Of a stretch of DNA of 64,000 nt, positions 38,546 to 50,983 are shown in pieces. Location: assembly GCF_018691265.1 (NCBI RefSeq), contig NW_024881330.1, positions 14,755,386 to 14,819,385 of the forward strand, in the 5' to 3' direction. This DNA is from Tyto alba (lineage: Eukaryota; Chordata; Aves; Strigiformes; Tytonidae). How positions within the stretch are numbered: the first letter of the stretch is position 1; the number at the start of each line of letters is the position of its first letter. The position numbers were made by a program, and so were the translations under genes. The notes beneath the pieces were generated by a model. That model ran no database searches. It saw only the letters and a program-made list of their open reading frames with translations, and had not been told where the DNA came from.

Positions 38546-40870
38546 CAATCAAAATGCAAAATCTGTAATCACTGCTGCCACTTGCTCCCAGACTGCTGAG
38601 ACTTCATCAACTGTCCTGAGAGAGCGCTGCATGTGATGGGCAGGTCCTGGAACGCTGCCAGCATGGAGGCAGTGTGCCCTGAGGAAAGAGGAAAGACCAG
38701 ATTTTATGATGTTTGGATCTACCGACAGCTGGAAATAGGTAGGCACAAATACGGCATTAGGCTGGCAAAAGTGAGCACAGATTTATTTTCACTGGAGCAC
38801 GCTGTGGTGCAGATTAAGTTGCAGCCCACCAATGGTACAAAATAACACAGTAAGGGAAGGGTTCCCCCCATTTTATACTGAATAAGCAGAAGACCTACAG
38901 TTTCTGACTGGCTGTGCCAGAAGTAATTTTATTTGGAATTAAATCCAGGCTGAGTTTAATATTTAAATCCAGTAAGAGCTGGAAGCAATACCATGGTGGT
39001 CTCTGTAATATATACCTTGAGTAATGAATACAGATTTCTGGAACAAGGAAGAATTCATTTCCAAATAACATGTATCTTAAGCTATTACCTAAAAGAAACA
39101 GAGCTTCTTGTCTGTTTCCTACTGAGTTTCTTGACTGAATCCTACCCTATACACTCTTGAACACTATAATTACACTTTTCTGGTCTGCTTCAATCTACTT
39201 TAAGCACTTTTCTAGTACACGTGGCCATGAGAGTAAAATATTTGACACGAGGATCAAAATTTGTTAAATGCTGTCCAATGATTCATTTTCCATCTTGTCA
39301 ATTAATGCAAAATTATGAATTTTCAGTTTTTCTAATGTGCATTTTTTAGAAAAGCATGTCTGTTCATTAGACTGAAAAATAATTAGAGATGTCTCCTAGA
39401 AGAATAACACATAGGGGGGTTTTTTGACACTGAATAAGCAACCAAACAAACTTTAAGATAGCCTTTTATATTGCTCACAAATTTTACTCACCTAAACTGT
39501 TTCCTTTTTCAGTTTTAAAGTCTTTGCTGCTTTTGTTTTAAGGGATTTGAAGTGGGTGACAAGATTCAGAGGTGGGTGTTTTGTTCCCCTATACATTTTT
39601 AACTATTACAATTGGAATTTTCAAAAATAGACTTAATTTTCCAATATTTAAGAATATGTTAAACACATAAAGTTAGCTTTCCACAAATAAAATACTGAAT
39701 TGACCTTTGCAGAAATTTTACAAAAGAGAAATGGTATTGCGATTTGTATTTGACAAAGAAAAAGCTATTACTGTAAAAAATTCTAGCCTGTGTTTCAGAG
39801 TAATTTTATACAAAATGTGAATGGAGAAAACCAAGAGATATATTAATACTTTTATTTGTTGACAACAGCTCAAAAGATTACCCCCACTCAAATACTCACT
39901 AAAGAAATTCATTATGACTTCCATTTTTATATTTCAGGGTCATTTAAGCAGTTGATAAAACTGTCAGTTAATTTTTCCAATAAATATCAATACTTTAAGT
40001 CAGTATACTGTAAATCTCACTTTATCAAGTATGAGAGGAATTCACAGTGGTTTTAAACATTTTTTTCAGTTGTGAAGCAATAACAGAGGGGGGCAGTCTT
40101 GGACAAAAATCTCTTTTGTGTATTAACAATCCTCTATCCTAGCTTCTGAGGATCCAAATTCAAGTACTGTGTCTGATAAAACACAACATTTTAATAGTGC
40201 CTATGCTTTGATCTACATTCTAAGAGTTGAGAAATTATCAGCTATGAACACCTGTATTACTCAGTTTCTGTGCACAAGGTTTCCACTCAACCAAAACCAA
40301 CTCACATGAAGCTCCTCTACAGAGAAGGTGTTACCATGGGATGGACTGTGGTGCCATTCAGGATTCCTGCTAAAGCCATAGAGTGGTATCTACACTGCAA
40401 AAGTATGTGTGACTGTCATCAGTGAGCTGTCCCTGAGACTGAGATGGCTGTTTGCTGCCTCAAGGTTTGCCAAGAATTGTTGGAATAAAGAGAAGAAGGA
40501 GGCAAAGTTTTGGTTCTGCTCTCCATGTGTTGCAGAACAAGCTGTCTGTGTCGCATACGCACCCAGGAAGTGCTTGGACACTTCCCATTGAGCATGATTT
40601 AAGTACCTTAAGTATAAAGCCAAAAATAACAGGAAATTACACAGGAGGAAACAAGTGCATATACTAGCCTTAGACAAATAGCTGGCAGTAATTATGCTAC
40701 AAAGCAATTAATCTGATGATTTAAAGAATTATAGGGTATTGTTACAAAGAATGTGAAAGCTGTAAAAAGGAGAGGCAGTAGTCTACAACCACAGAAAGCA
40801 GTTGACATCTCAAAAGCCTTTGGGTTAAACTTTTTTTTTTTTTTTTTTTCTGCTCACTCTCAACACTCAG

Positions 40871-40960
40871 AGACTGTATTTTATGCAGTTCTACAAGTTT
40901 TCGTAGCATCTGAATCTTGTGCTGAACATCACCTTGAACCATGTTCTTCACAAAACCCAG
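40871..40960 (+). other. Exon-like segment, unidentified (phase 1 to phase 1)
   Basis: A T19 run and ctgctcactctcaacactcag make a strong acceptor. 90 nt later ACCCAG|GTAAAA is a good donor. Only one frame is open across it; it reads T-V-F-Y-A-V-L-Q-V-F and continues ASESCAEHHLEPCSSQNP. I recognise no family. It may be a real exon of a plus-strand gene or a chance pseudo-exon. A 90-nt open frame by itself is weak evidence. Confidence 0.2.
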
Positions 40961-41503
40961 GTAAAAATAGGGCATTTGGCAACACTCCATCCACAGTGCT
41001 TTATCATTTTCCAGTATTTGTTCATTAAAATGTAATGACTAACTTTTCCTCTCAAGCTTTTTGACAAAATACTGTAATCCACATGTAATCTGTTTTTTGC
41101 TGTTTCCTTTAGATTATCACTGTTTGGGCCCTACAGTAGTCTTTATTTTACTGGTGGCATCCTTCATAAGTGCTAGTTTAGTTTAAATGTTCTTGTAATA
41201 TTGGCACTGGCCACAATAATGTTCTTTATCTTACAGTTCACAGAAAAAAGCTTGTCCCTGGCCTGTTTAAATTACCACAGTGCTTAAGGCAAGTCAGATT
41301 ACAACAGAGCCCTGCAGAAAATAAAGCCTTGAAGAGTGCAGTGTCTCTTACAGCCTAATCTTTAGAGGCACTGGTGAAATAATAGATGGTCTTCACTATC
41401 TAGCACAAAAAAATCTCTGTCCCGAGTTTTGCAGTTTTGGAAGAATAGCCAAAACATTTACTTTAGGAGAATGGGCATTTCAAAATGCTGATAATAATAA
41501 TGA

Positions 41504-41615
<112 letters not shown>

Positions 41616-43859
41616 CACATAAAAAGGAGTTACTGCTGTTTGGGACATCAGCCAATCTATCCTTTTAAATATTAACAAGGTTTGACTTGCAGAATCAGTC
41701 CTTAAAAACTGGAAACTCTGAATGCTTTTGCACTGAGAAGCGAGCATGCAAGTCCTTGTAGTAACAAACCATATGTTCATATTGCTTCTGCATATGCTGG
41801 TTCGTTAGAGCTAATATTAGCCTGTGTAAGAGTCTGAGTATACAGACAATTAGACAGCAGATCAATTAAATCAAAATGGATTAGGATCCTATTCTATCCT
41901 GTTCTCTTATTTTTTCCCCAATGCCAGCCAAAGGAGTAACTTGCCTCCCTGTCTCCCATATAGCACAGCTAACTCTCCGTGGGGGAGTCAGACTATTCTT
42001 TGACTGACATTAACCTTTGGAAAGCTCCCCTTCTCATCTTCCCTGCTCTGCATCACTGTTCAGACTGCCAGCCAGGAAAGCCTACCAGGGAAGCTGAAGA
42101 GAAGAGTGGTGTTTTGGAGTAGCGAGCCTTCCTTAGTAAAATAACTCTTCACTGGACCCACGATGTGCAAACCATCGGAGTCTACAATGAGGACTGGAAT
42201 CTATGTAATGATAAAAGCAACTTGGTTGAGATTTGACTGTATCCCATTAAAATCAAGAGCAAAACTCATTGGTAGGGAAGAGGGAGGATAGGATCAGTTT
42301 ATTTCAAAGAGACCTGTAAGCACCTTTGAAATTCAGTAAGCTTCAGGCTCAGCTCTGACACGCAGCAGCTCTCCCTGAGCCATTCTCCACCAGGTCATGC
42401 AGAACCATCCAGATGTCTCTCCATTATCTGCTCCTGTGCTGTATCAGTAAAAGAGGACCAGGCAGTAATGATGCATTTTGTTACTGACGTCAACTGTTAA
42501 GCATAAAGGTATATTTCCTAAAATCATGTTTCACCCCTTCTCTGCAGTCTGAAGCTCATTGTTTTTTTATTATATCTGCTGGTAGTTTTAAAAATGTGGG
42601 TAGTTATTGCCTGCACTCTAAAGAAAAAATAAATAATTGGAAAAGTGAAGAACAGCTTTGTTTCTTCACTGCGCTACATTCTTCTTATACTTTGTCTTTA
42701 AAAAAAAAATTCCACCCATGTTCAGAAAGTATTACATGCACAAGATAGGGCAAGCAAGTTCAGATTGCTGTGTATATTCTGTTCATTTTCAAAAATTCTC
42801 CTCATAAAACTTATAAAATATTTCATAGTACATAAAATTTTCTCAGCAGAGGAACACTGTAAGAGTGCGGTGCCATGATTTATTTCTGGGTTCACAGGAT
42901 TAGGTGAGAGCCTAGTGTGTCATGATTAAAGTAACCCATCAAAATAAGTTCCTGAACAAGGCTTGGTGCTTAAGTGATGCTGAATAACCACCTTCTATAT
43001 CAGTGGACCATCGTAATTCTGTATTGGCACAATGGGTATCCACTCTCTTTTTTGTTGTCTTTTTTTTTTTTAGCGTGATTTAGAGAATCATCACAGTCAA
43101 ATCTGTGCTTCTGATGTTGAATAATATTTCTTATTAGACCAAGGCTGCATTTGGTGGGCAAGTCCAGTTCAGATTTACAAAATAATTTCCTAAATATGAG
43201 TTGTCTTTTACCTTTCTGCTGTTAAAATCAACCTGCCATTAAAAGGTCAGACTGTAATTTCACTTCTACTCATATAGTCAAGTGGCATTATGTACAGTTA
43301 ATGGAATTATTCCTGATTTTCAAGTGGGTAAATAAAAGAGAAGCTCCCCATAAATACTTATATTCACTATTGTCATTTGCCTAACTGCATTCTCAAAGAT
43401 TTTTCAACACTATTTGTTAAACTAGTGTTAATTTGCTTCACTCGCCTAGTGAGTGTGTATGATTTATAGGGCTTTCTATATGTGATTAATGGCAGTAATA
43501 AAATTAGAATTATTGATGGAGGTAAAATTAAGCATCCGAACTCTTCATAATTCACAGTCTTTTTACATGAGCAAACCCCCTATTTTATGGTTGTCATAGT
43601 TAAAAAGATGTTAACCTGTCATATTTACTTACAAATTCCCACTTAGGTCATTTTGCTAAAAATATTATGTGAACTGTAGCAATACTCATTATTTAGCTAT
43701 GATGTTATTCCTTTGAAAAACCTGTGGGCTTCCCGACGCTTGCTTTTTAGCGACAGGCAGGAACGTGCCGGACAAATCAAGCCCTGAACTGAATGTGCTG
43801 TTGGGAGTGTTTTGTACGACTGGCTTCTCTAAGGAACCGCAGACTGTTTTTGTGGCTTT

Positions 43860-44110
43860 GCTTGGGCAAACACGGCTCTCGCTGCGCGTCGCGGGGCCGG
43901 TTGCGCAGGGCAGCGTGCCGCTTGGCCTCCGCGTCCTCCCACAGGCCGAGCCGAGCGGCTGTCCGGCGCCCGGGGACCGGGGCCTGATCCGGCCCTCGGC
44001 AGGCTGGGCTGGCAGCCTGCTGAGTCTTGCTGCAGAGGGAGCCTCCTCCTCGGAAGGGCCGGGAGGAAGGGGAGTTTGGAGAGGAGCTTGGAGAGAGCTG
44101 TGGAGCCAAG
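43860..44110. promoter_or_regulatory. Small CpG-rich patch in intergenic DNA
   Basis: A sharp GC- and CpG-rich block, densest at about 43,868-44,010 where I count roughly twenty CpG dinucleotides in 140 bp, in an AT-rich surround. Such patches often mark a promoter or enhancer. It could serve an unannotated transcript, for example the plus-strand exon-like segments downstream, or act as a distal COL14A1 element. No start site can be fixed from sequence. Confidence 0.4.
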
Positions 44111-44768
44111 GAGCACGCAGGTTGGCTGCACATGATGTGTGCCTGGCACGCTGGTGACGAGAGCCTGCCAAAACTGAACGTACAGGGTTGCAAACAAAGA
44201 AGTTACAGCTACAAAAGATTCAAAATACATACAGGGTAATATTTTCCCACAGCCACGGGGCCCGTGGGTTGCAGTCAATACAGGGGACTGCTGTCTTTCT
44301 GTGTTAGAGGATGCGTGTCTTGCTTCTCCTCTGAAGTCTGTGGAGTAGAGGGGTTGTTCAGCGGGCAGCAAACTGGCCGACGGTCTTGAGAGAGAGCAAG
44401 TTTCAGCTCTGCTCCTCCGCCGGCTGCCTGCATGACCTTAGATATCCAGGTTCCCCGTGTGGGTTTTACATCTTGTATGGTGGATCCGGGAGCTCTACTG
44501 GTGACACTTGGAGAATGGTGGATGTGGGAGTGGGGGACCTGAGCAAGTGCTGCCAGTTGTAAAACCTATTGAATGTGAAGATGTACAAGCCAGCTAGTAG
44601 CGTGTACAGTCACAACACGTTAGGTAACTCCTGGTGAAATCTTCCATGCTGATGGCCCTCTAAACACCTGTGTGTGTTAACAGGTATTTTTTTTTTATGC
44701 ATACATTTTATGTCAGCATCTAAATTCTCTATAACTTTCACTTTGAACTCAGTTTTGGACACTGCTCT

Positions 44769-44822
44769 GCCCTCTTCTGCTACAGGGGGTGAGCAGAAGC
44801 TACCCCTGTAGCAGAAGAGGGC
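44769..44822. repeat. Perfect 20-bp inverted repeat with 14-nt loop
   Basis: gccctcttctgctacagggg at 44,769-44,788 is the exact reverse complement of 44,803-44,822. The loop is gtgagcagaagcta. A 20-bp perfect stem is unlikely by chance. The right arm includes the first bases of the possible LTR at 44,807, so the hairpin may be a rearrangement at an element boundary. The arms are also long enough for a small pre-miRNA-like stem. Confidence 0.9.
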
Positions 44823-45031
44823 TGAGATGTCAAACACTGAGATACATGACTGACTGTGGTGCAAGGGACATTGTAGGGGGAGCCACCACTGAAGCATATG
44901 GGAGGTATATAAATATTTCAGGACACCTGAGAGCTACAATACCTGTCATATTGCAAGCTGTGGAATAAAACTCAGTTTGAAGTGGAAATACTCAGCTGCC
45001 GCTGCCTCTATTCTCATCTGCTGTGGCTACA
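44807..45031 (+). mobile_element. Possible short solo LTR (225 bp)
   Basis: The segment starts tgtagc and ends gctaca, a 6-bp perfect inverted terminus of the TG...CA type. Inside it are a TATA box (TATATAAA at 44,906-44,913) and, 51 bp further on, a polyadenylation signal (AATAAA at 44,964-44,969). This is the order and spacing of U3, R and U5 in a short retroviral LTR. No target-site duplication, primer-binding site or viral gene is seen, and I do not recognise the family. A TATA promoter of cellular origin is the alternative. Confidence 0.35.
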
Positions 45032-46135
45032 GTAGCTGCTACTCCTTCATATGATCTCATTTGCCTAACTGGAGCGGGTGCTGCCTTGCTGTGACTCCCT
45101 GGGTGTAATCAGTACTTTTCAGGATAACTTAAAAGCAGTAACACTCGAAAAGAAGGAAGAGTCTGCTGAAACATGCAGAGAGTGATTATGTATGATCATT
45201 TATACATACAGATTATGGTTAAACTGACAAATGGCTCTGGTCCCCTTGACTGATGATAGACAATTCAGAAACAAAGCTGTTCTTGGGTGAAAAGCTACTT
45301 TGCATCTTGACAAAAAGCACAAGAGGAAATGAAAAGGAGATGCATTTTTGGGGACATTTAATAATAACACATTGTCACACTCAGTTCTGCGTGATACAGT
45401 TGTGCAGCAACTTCTCAGAGAATTGGCTGGATAGCCAGGAAGTTCTTTCCAATCAACAGCCCTAATTGAATATACAGCTGGGTCACTCCAATAAAATTAC
45501 CCGCAGTAAGACAGTTGAATTAGCTGATATTAAGTGGTGGTTATCAGGGATGTTATTCAGTTGTTCACACATAGGTGTCTGGTGCTATCTGAAGTATCCT
45601 ACAGTATTTAATACATCCTCTGGGACTTAGTCTCTAGATGTGATTTCAAGGGGCGTGGGCTTCCCTGTAGATCCTCTCCATCCCATAAGAATGCCTCAAG
45701 TACCCTAAAGCATCTTTGATGGCACACAACATTTACATGTATGCAACAGAACCAAGCCCCTGGTTTCTGAGTTCAGATTCCAATTAGATAAGTAGATGCC
45801 ATCACCCTGCTGTGATGCTTTTTCAGATTATCTGCAGATCGAGGGAAAAAGCACTGCATTAGTCCACATGCCAAAGGTCATCTTTGCAATTACAAGCCCA
45901 TTGTTAGGAGTTAATCATGGTAACTACTGGAAAAGGATATCATTGAAGAGCCTTTAAAATGCGGGCAATTTGACCTTAGTTATAAAATTTTTATTCCTGT
46001 ATTACGTGGCTTCCTGAAGGTCTGCACATTAAGACAGCATTGTCTATTTTTTTGTGGAAGAAGCAGTAATCAGCGAGAGTTAAAGTAAATGTTTTCTGTG
46101 CTTCATCTTCCAAACACAATTTCCAACCGAACCAG

Positions 46136-46170
46136 AAGAGATTTTTTTCTGTGACTATGTAGGAGAAGAG
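46136..46170 (+). other. Exon-like 35-nt segment, unidentified (phase 1 to phase 0)
   Basis: Preceded by a pyrimidine-rich stretch ending ccgaaccag and followed by GAAGAG|GTAAAG. The open frame reads E-I-F-F-C-D-Y-V-G-E-E. Its phases bridge the segment at 40,871 (ends phase 1) to that at 47,522 (starts phase 0). Very short, so it could easily be chance. Confidence 0.12.
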
Positions 46171-47521
46171 GTAAAGGGGATTTGTATTTAAATGGTCTCT
46201 GGAATGGAATCCTGATTCTGCTATAAGGAAGATGAATTAATATCCCTCAGAAAACAATGTCTTAGGAGAAAGAACAATAATGCAATCATGCTGGTACATG
46301 CATAGTGGGTAAAGAAACAAAATTTGAAAAGTGTAATACATATTTTCTCATGAAAATTGAACATTTAAGAGGGTAACTGAGCACCCTTTTATAAATGCTT
46401 CTTTTGAGCATATTTTGTAGTAGATTATTTGCCTGCTGGAGTGTAAGGGAAAATGAAATATTGAATTTTTTTAATATTGAACAGGATCTTGTTGATTCTG
46501 GCAAAACAAACAAAGCACACACACATCTCAAACTGCAGTAACAAACAAAAGGGTGCAGTAAGTTATCTTCAAAAAGCAGCTGAGCTGACAATGCTTATGA
46601 AACAAAACAGGCAACAGGAAAATGTAACATTATGATCTTAAATACTTTCATGTTTCTTCCTTTCCAAGTTAACCTGTAAAAGCTAGTGAGTTCCATCTGC
46701 AATATTCAAATGAGTTTTAAGAAAATCTTATCTTGTTTCTATAAATACTTTGCAGGCAAGGGAAGGATGTTAAGGCATTTTGAGATCAGAAATTAAATGG
46801 ATTCTTGATCCTGCACACTACTAAGCACTTCTTCCGAGTGAAATCACTTAATATTTCCCAGGCTTTGCTCAACATCATGCTTAATTAACCTTTTGCTAAC
46901 AAACATGAAGAGCTCAGTTTAGCCCCATTGCTGGACTACACTGACAAAGCAGTTGTTCAGTCAAGCCTGCTTATCTGCATGTATATTTATTTTTAGATAA
47001 TACATGCAGTGTTTGAACACATATATAAATATTTTAGAAATATTTTAGAAATTGAAGACATGAAAAAAAGTTTTAGTTACTTCATGATGTAAATGAAAAT
47101 TGTTCCTTTAAAGGAAATCTTTAATTTGGGTAGCTTGTTACGTTTGAAACTGAAATATTTCACAAACAAACATATATCTTTACTAGGTTCTTATCTAGTG
47201 CATTTTGTGCTTGAATGTTCTTAAATGCACAAGTATTAATTACACTTTGTTCTTACTGAGAAGACAGGGTTAAGAATGTGAATTGTAAATTTAGTCATCA
47301 AACTGCAACGTTTTTCTCCTCTGTGATGTTATTAAGAAACATAATGGGACAGAACCTTTCTATACTATACCTTATCACTGCATCTGCCTGATGGATGCTC
47401 TTCCGGGTTCCACATTCATTTCATTCCTAATTTAAAATCATCAGTAAGTATTTTAAAGAAGATAACTTGATTTTTTTTTTTTTCAAAACCTAATGTTTTG
47501 TACCTACTATGTATTTTCCAG

Positions 47522-47612
47522 CTACAATCTAGTAATGGGCATCATATTGCAGGTTTTGCTCAGGTAAGATTTTCCCAGGGAGATGCAGTGGAGGTTTGCC
47601 TGAGGAGTGAAG
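47522..47612 (+). other. Exon-like segment, unidentified (phase 0 to phase 1)
   Basis: A T-rich tract (47,469-47,483) and gtattttccag form a good acceptor. Two donors follow, CTCAG|GTAAGA at 47,563 and GTGAAG|GTAAGA at 47,612. With the second donor one frame is open for 30 codons and reads SSNGHHIAGFAQVRFSQGD, then AVEVCLRSE. The residue mix looks protein-like but I recognise no domain. The frame joins in phase to the segment at 50,896-50,983. Confidence 0.28.
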
Positions 47613-50600
47613 GTAAGAACTACTATTCCTTGAGTTATGCTTGGGTACAAACAGAAAAGTATGATTTCTGTTTATCGTAAGTTCCATTGAAAACATAAGG
47701 GGGAAAAAGGAGCATTTCCTAATTAGAAAAGCATAGAATAGGAGGATAATATTTTTTTGTTGTTGTTTAATATAAGATACTTTAAAACCTGAAGAGGAAA
47801 ACATAAACCCTAATGATTTAAACCTCCAGTCATTTACAGTTTGCAGTGAAGACCTGACTTTATGTGGTCCTAAGCCCAGCTGTGGTTGGGAGGCTGTGAT
47901 CCAGCCAGGACGTGATGGAGGGACAGAGCAGAGGGTCTGTAGTAGCTCATAGAGAGGACTGGAGACAAAACACACTCTTTGGAGATCTCTTATCTTTCCT
48001 CTCGGTAATCTGAGAAAGTCCATGAAAGCTATGGCCTATACTGTGTTATGGACCATATGAAGCTTTGTTAAGGGTAGGTGTGGTGATATTTTATATCTCA
48101 AATGAAATTTATTCCATCATTGTGTTAACTGTCTTATTTTGTTCTCTTACCTCAAAGTGTTGTATGTTAGCTATCATTTGATAGTTAAGCAGCAGCCAGT
48201 TCACCCATATTCTGGAAATTTTAGGCTTGATAAATAAGCACTGCTAAATTATGAAAAGCTAGCAATGACGATCATGATAAAGAGCCACTCAAAAACAGGC
48301 TAGTGAAAATGACAAAGAAAGCAGCGCCGTCAAGACCTTCAAGAACCAATTTTCAAGGTGGAAGCAGAAAGTAGGACCATTGTTAACTATGTGGCAAAAG
48401 AAAGCAAAATATGTCCATAAATCACTGGTTGAGGCTAAACGGTCTGGGGCGCATGGGCTGTCCTTTAGCCCCGTGTTCCCCAGCTTGGCCTGTTTGGGCA
48501 CCTGCAGCAGGAACAGTGGGAGCATCTCCCAGCAGAGGAGGTGTTCAGCTGCTCAGGCACCCTGTAAATACCTCTTTGAAGTGGGCTGCGTCCCACCAGC
48601 TGGTACAGTAATCGAGAGACCATATCACAGAATACTCTGGGTAGAAGCGCCTTAGGAATGGAAGCAAGAAGTTGCACATAAAAAGAAGAGAATTTCCGAT
48701 GGCTCTGATCACCTCTGTAAATTCTGAAAAGAAGTTATGATTATTATTTCACAAGGCCATACAAAAGCCAGTAGGCAACTGTTCTACTCTAAGTTCAGTG
48801 AGAGCTGTGGTGACATAGAATGGGAAGGCTCTGTGTGTATGGCAGCATTTTTTATATGAGGCAATACAACAATTTGTGCTACCTAGTGTACAATGCTTGC
48901 TTCAAAACACATGAAGTTAAACATTTAAAGTGTGTGTTTATGCAACTTCAGTTTCAACAGTACTGGAAATTCATGGCTCCCATAGACAATAAACATAAGA
49001 ATGGATACATAACTGCAAAACAGCAGCCATTTTTCTAGAGGACATTCAGTTTGACAGTTATAGCTATTCCCTTCTGAAAATTTCTGAATTTTCCCGAGGA
49101 ATTGCAAGTATAAAGACTAAGTAGCTATATGTGAAACACTGTCTGTATAGTATAAATTCATTGTCTCATTGAGTCTTGTGACATTCTTTGTCATTCTTAG
49201 ACTATCTCTTGCATTAACGGCTCATTTTAAAAATGAATGTGTAAATATTTATTTATATACAAAGTTTGTAGAGAAATCTAATGGTTTAAAATCACTCAGC
49301 TTCTCTGGAACATCAATGATATTTTTATCTGCACTGTGTGTATACAAAATGAATTATTACACTGGCAGTTAGTATTACTGTTTCTATAAGTAACACATAA
49401 AAGTGAAAAATGTAAGCCACATCACTCTCCAGATAAAGAAAGACAAATTTTAAATGTGTGGTTTATGGAAACCTTTAATGGTGGTTTTATTGTAAAAGGT
49501 TAGACGTTCTCTCACTTTGTTTGAAGAGTGGTGTACTCTAGCTTTATTTATACATGTGACATACACATGCTTTTTCACTTATACAAATGGCCTCGTTCTA
49601 ATTATACACTGGAAAGAAAATACTCATAATTGCAACAATTGATTTCTCAGTCTGTCTTGCATTAGTCAAACATTTTTGCGAACCACATTGTCTCAGTTTT
49701 TCCTGTGTCTAAATTTAGAATAATTCCTATTTAGCAAAATTAACATTAAAAATTTTTATTTAATTCCTAGTGTTATCTGAAATTATTAGACCATTACTCC
49801 ATAATCTGATCATTCTGTCTCCATCCTCAAGGAAAAGGAAACCTCCATGCATCATAGCTGTCAGTGCAGATGAAGAAAGAAGTCCATCACTCCTTATTCT
49901 TCCTAGTCCTCAGACTACTCTCTTTGGCTATGTCTATGTTAGTACATCAAATCAGTACAGGGACAGTTCTCTGGTCCTAAGGCCAAGTGGCACAACAAAG
50001 CCTGCACCCCTATGCCCAAATTCTGATCTCATGTTGTTCTCTGAAGTACATTCAGGCAATTTTCTCAGAGGTCTAGACCATGCTAAGGGGATATGCTGAC
50101 CACTAAACCAGTAGTTGTGGGACACATCCTGAGCACTCTGTAGTTGTGAGTATATAACCAGAAAAGAAAGAAAATAGTGAGAGAACCATTCCTACTGCGT
50201 GACTTTTTCCTCCCAAACCTCCTCCTGAGGGTAATCTCAGAGAAGAGGGTAGTAGGACAGCCCCACTGGCATTGCAGATGCTGCCATGATACTATCATGT
50301 CTTTTTGATGCTGACAATTTTAGTTTCAGCTTCGATGGAGACCTAAAATGCAGACAATCAAATGCTGATACACCTGAAGTGGATTATTGCATTATTTCAT
50401 CAGTGAAATACCTTCCATGGGACTAGCTGTGGAACCAGTTATGTTCAAAAGTATACATATGATAGTGAATTTTGATAATCAATCAATATATAATCAAGGA
50501 AATAGAAGAAAAATAGGAGAAAGATTGCACAGAATTAATGCTCAAATTAGCTTAACTGTTACTTTAATTTAATTAACTGTTATATTGCTTGAAGATGTTC

Positions 50601-50895
50601 TATAAATGACTTGCAAATGTATGTGTGCAGAGGAGTGGCACTAATCTGTGTTATTAGGGCATAAAGATTTATTAGAGAGTCTCAAAAGATCTATAGTAAC
50701 CAAAAATGTGATGACAGAAGAAAGTAAGTCTTACAAAAATGCCTAGATTTTTAATGAAGTAATTACTGCTGAAGCCAGGTTTTTTTTTTTTTTTCCTTTT
50801 TGGTTTCTTGCTTCAGTCCACACTGTGATACTTATGCATTTCTTGAAATGCCTCACTTCAGTGAATAATCTTACATTTCCCCTGGTACTTTGCAG

Positions 50896-50983
50896 GAAAC
50901 AAGGTGCTCTATTATATTCAAAATTTTGTGCCCTCTGAAGTGCATGACAGTTTGACACTGATTCCTGCGGGATGTCTCGAAGG
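50896..50983 (+). other. Exon-like segment, unidentified (phase 1 to phase 2)
   Basis: Acceptor ccctggtactttgcag, donor GAAGG|GTATGT, 88 nt. Only one frame is open. Joined in phase to the segment ending at 47,612 it reads G-N-K-V-L-Y-Y-I-Q-N-F, then VPSEVHDSLTLIPAGCLE. No stop interrupts the joined frame. No family is recognised, and I found no convincing next exon. It may belong to an unannotated plus-strand gene running toward, and antisense to, DEPTOR. Confidence 0.28.

Noticed and set aside
43765..44371. Overlapping open frames on both strands near the CpG-rich patch
   Set aside because: They overlap each other, have no recognisable domain and sit in GC-rich DNA where stops are rare.
48625..48665. 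Short stretch starting atcacagaatactctgg resembling the CR1 3' tail
   Set aside because: Too short and diverged to call a CR1 copy.
49770..50099. 109-codon plus-strand open frame after an attcctag acceptor-like site
   Set aside because: No similarity, low-information composition and no donor in place. It does not fit the phase between the exon-like segments on either side.
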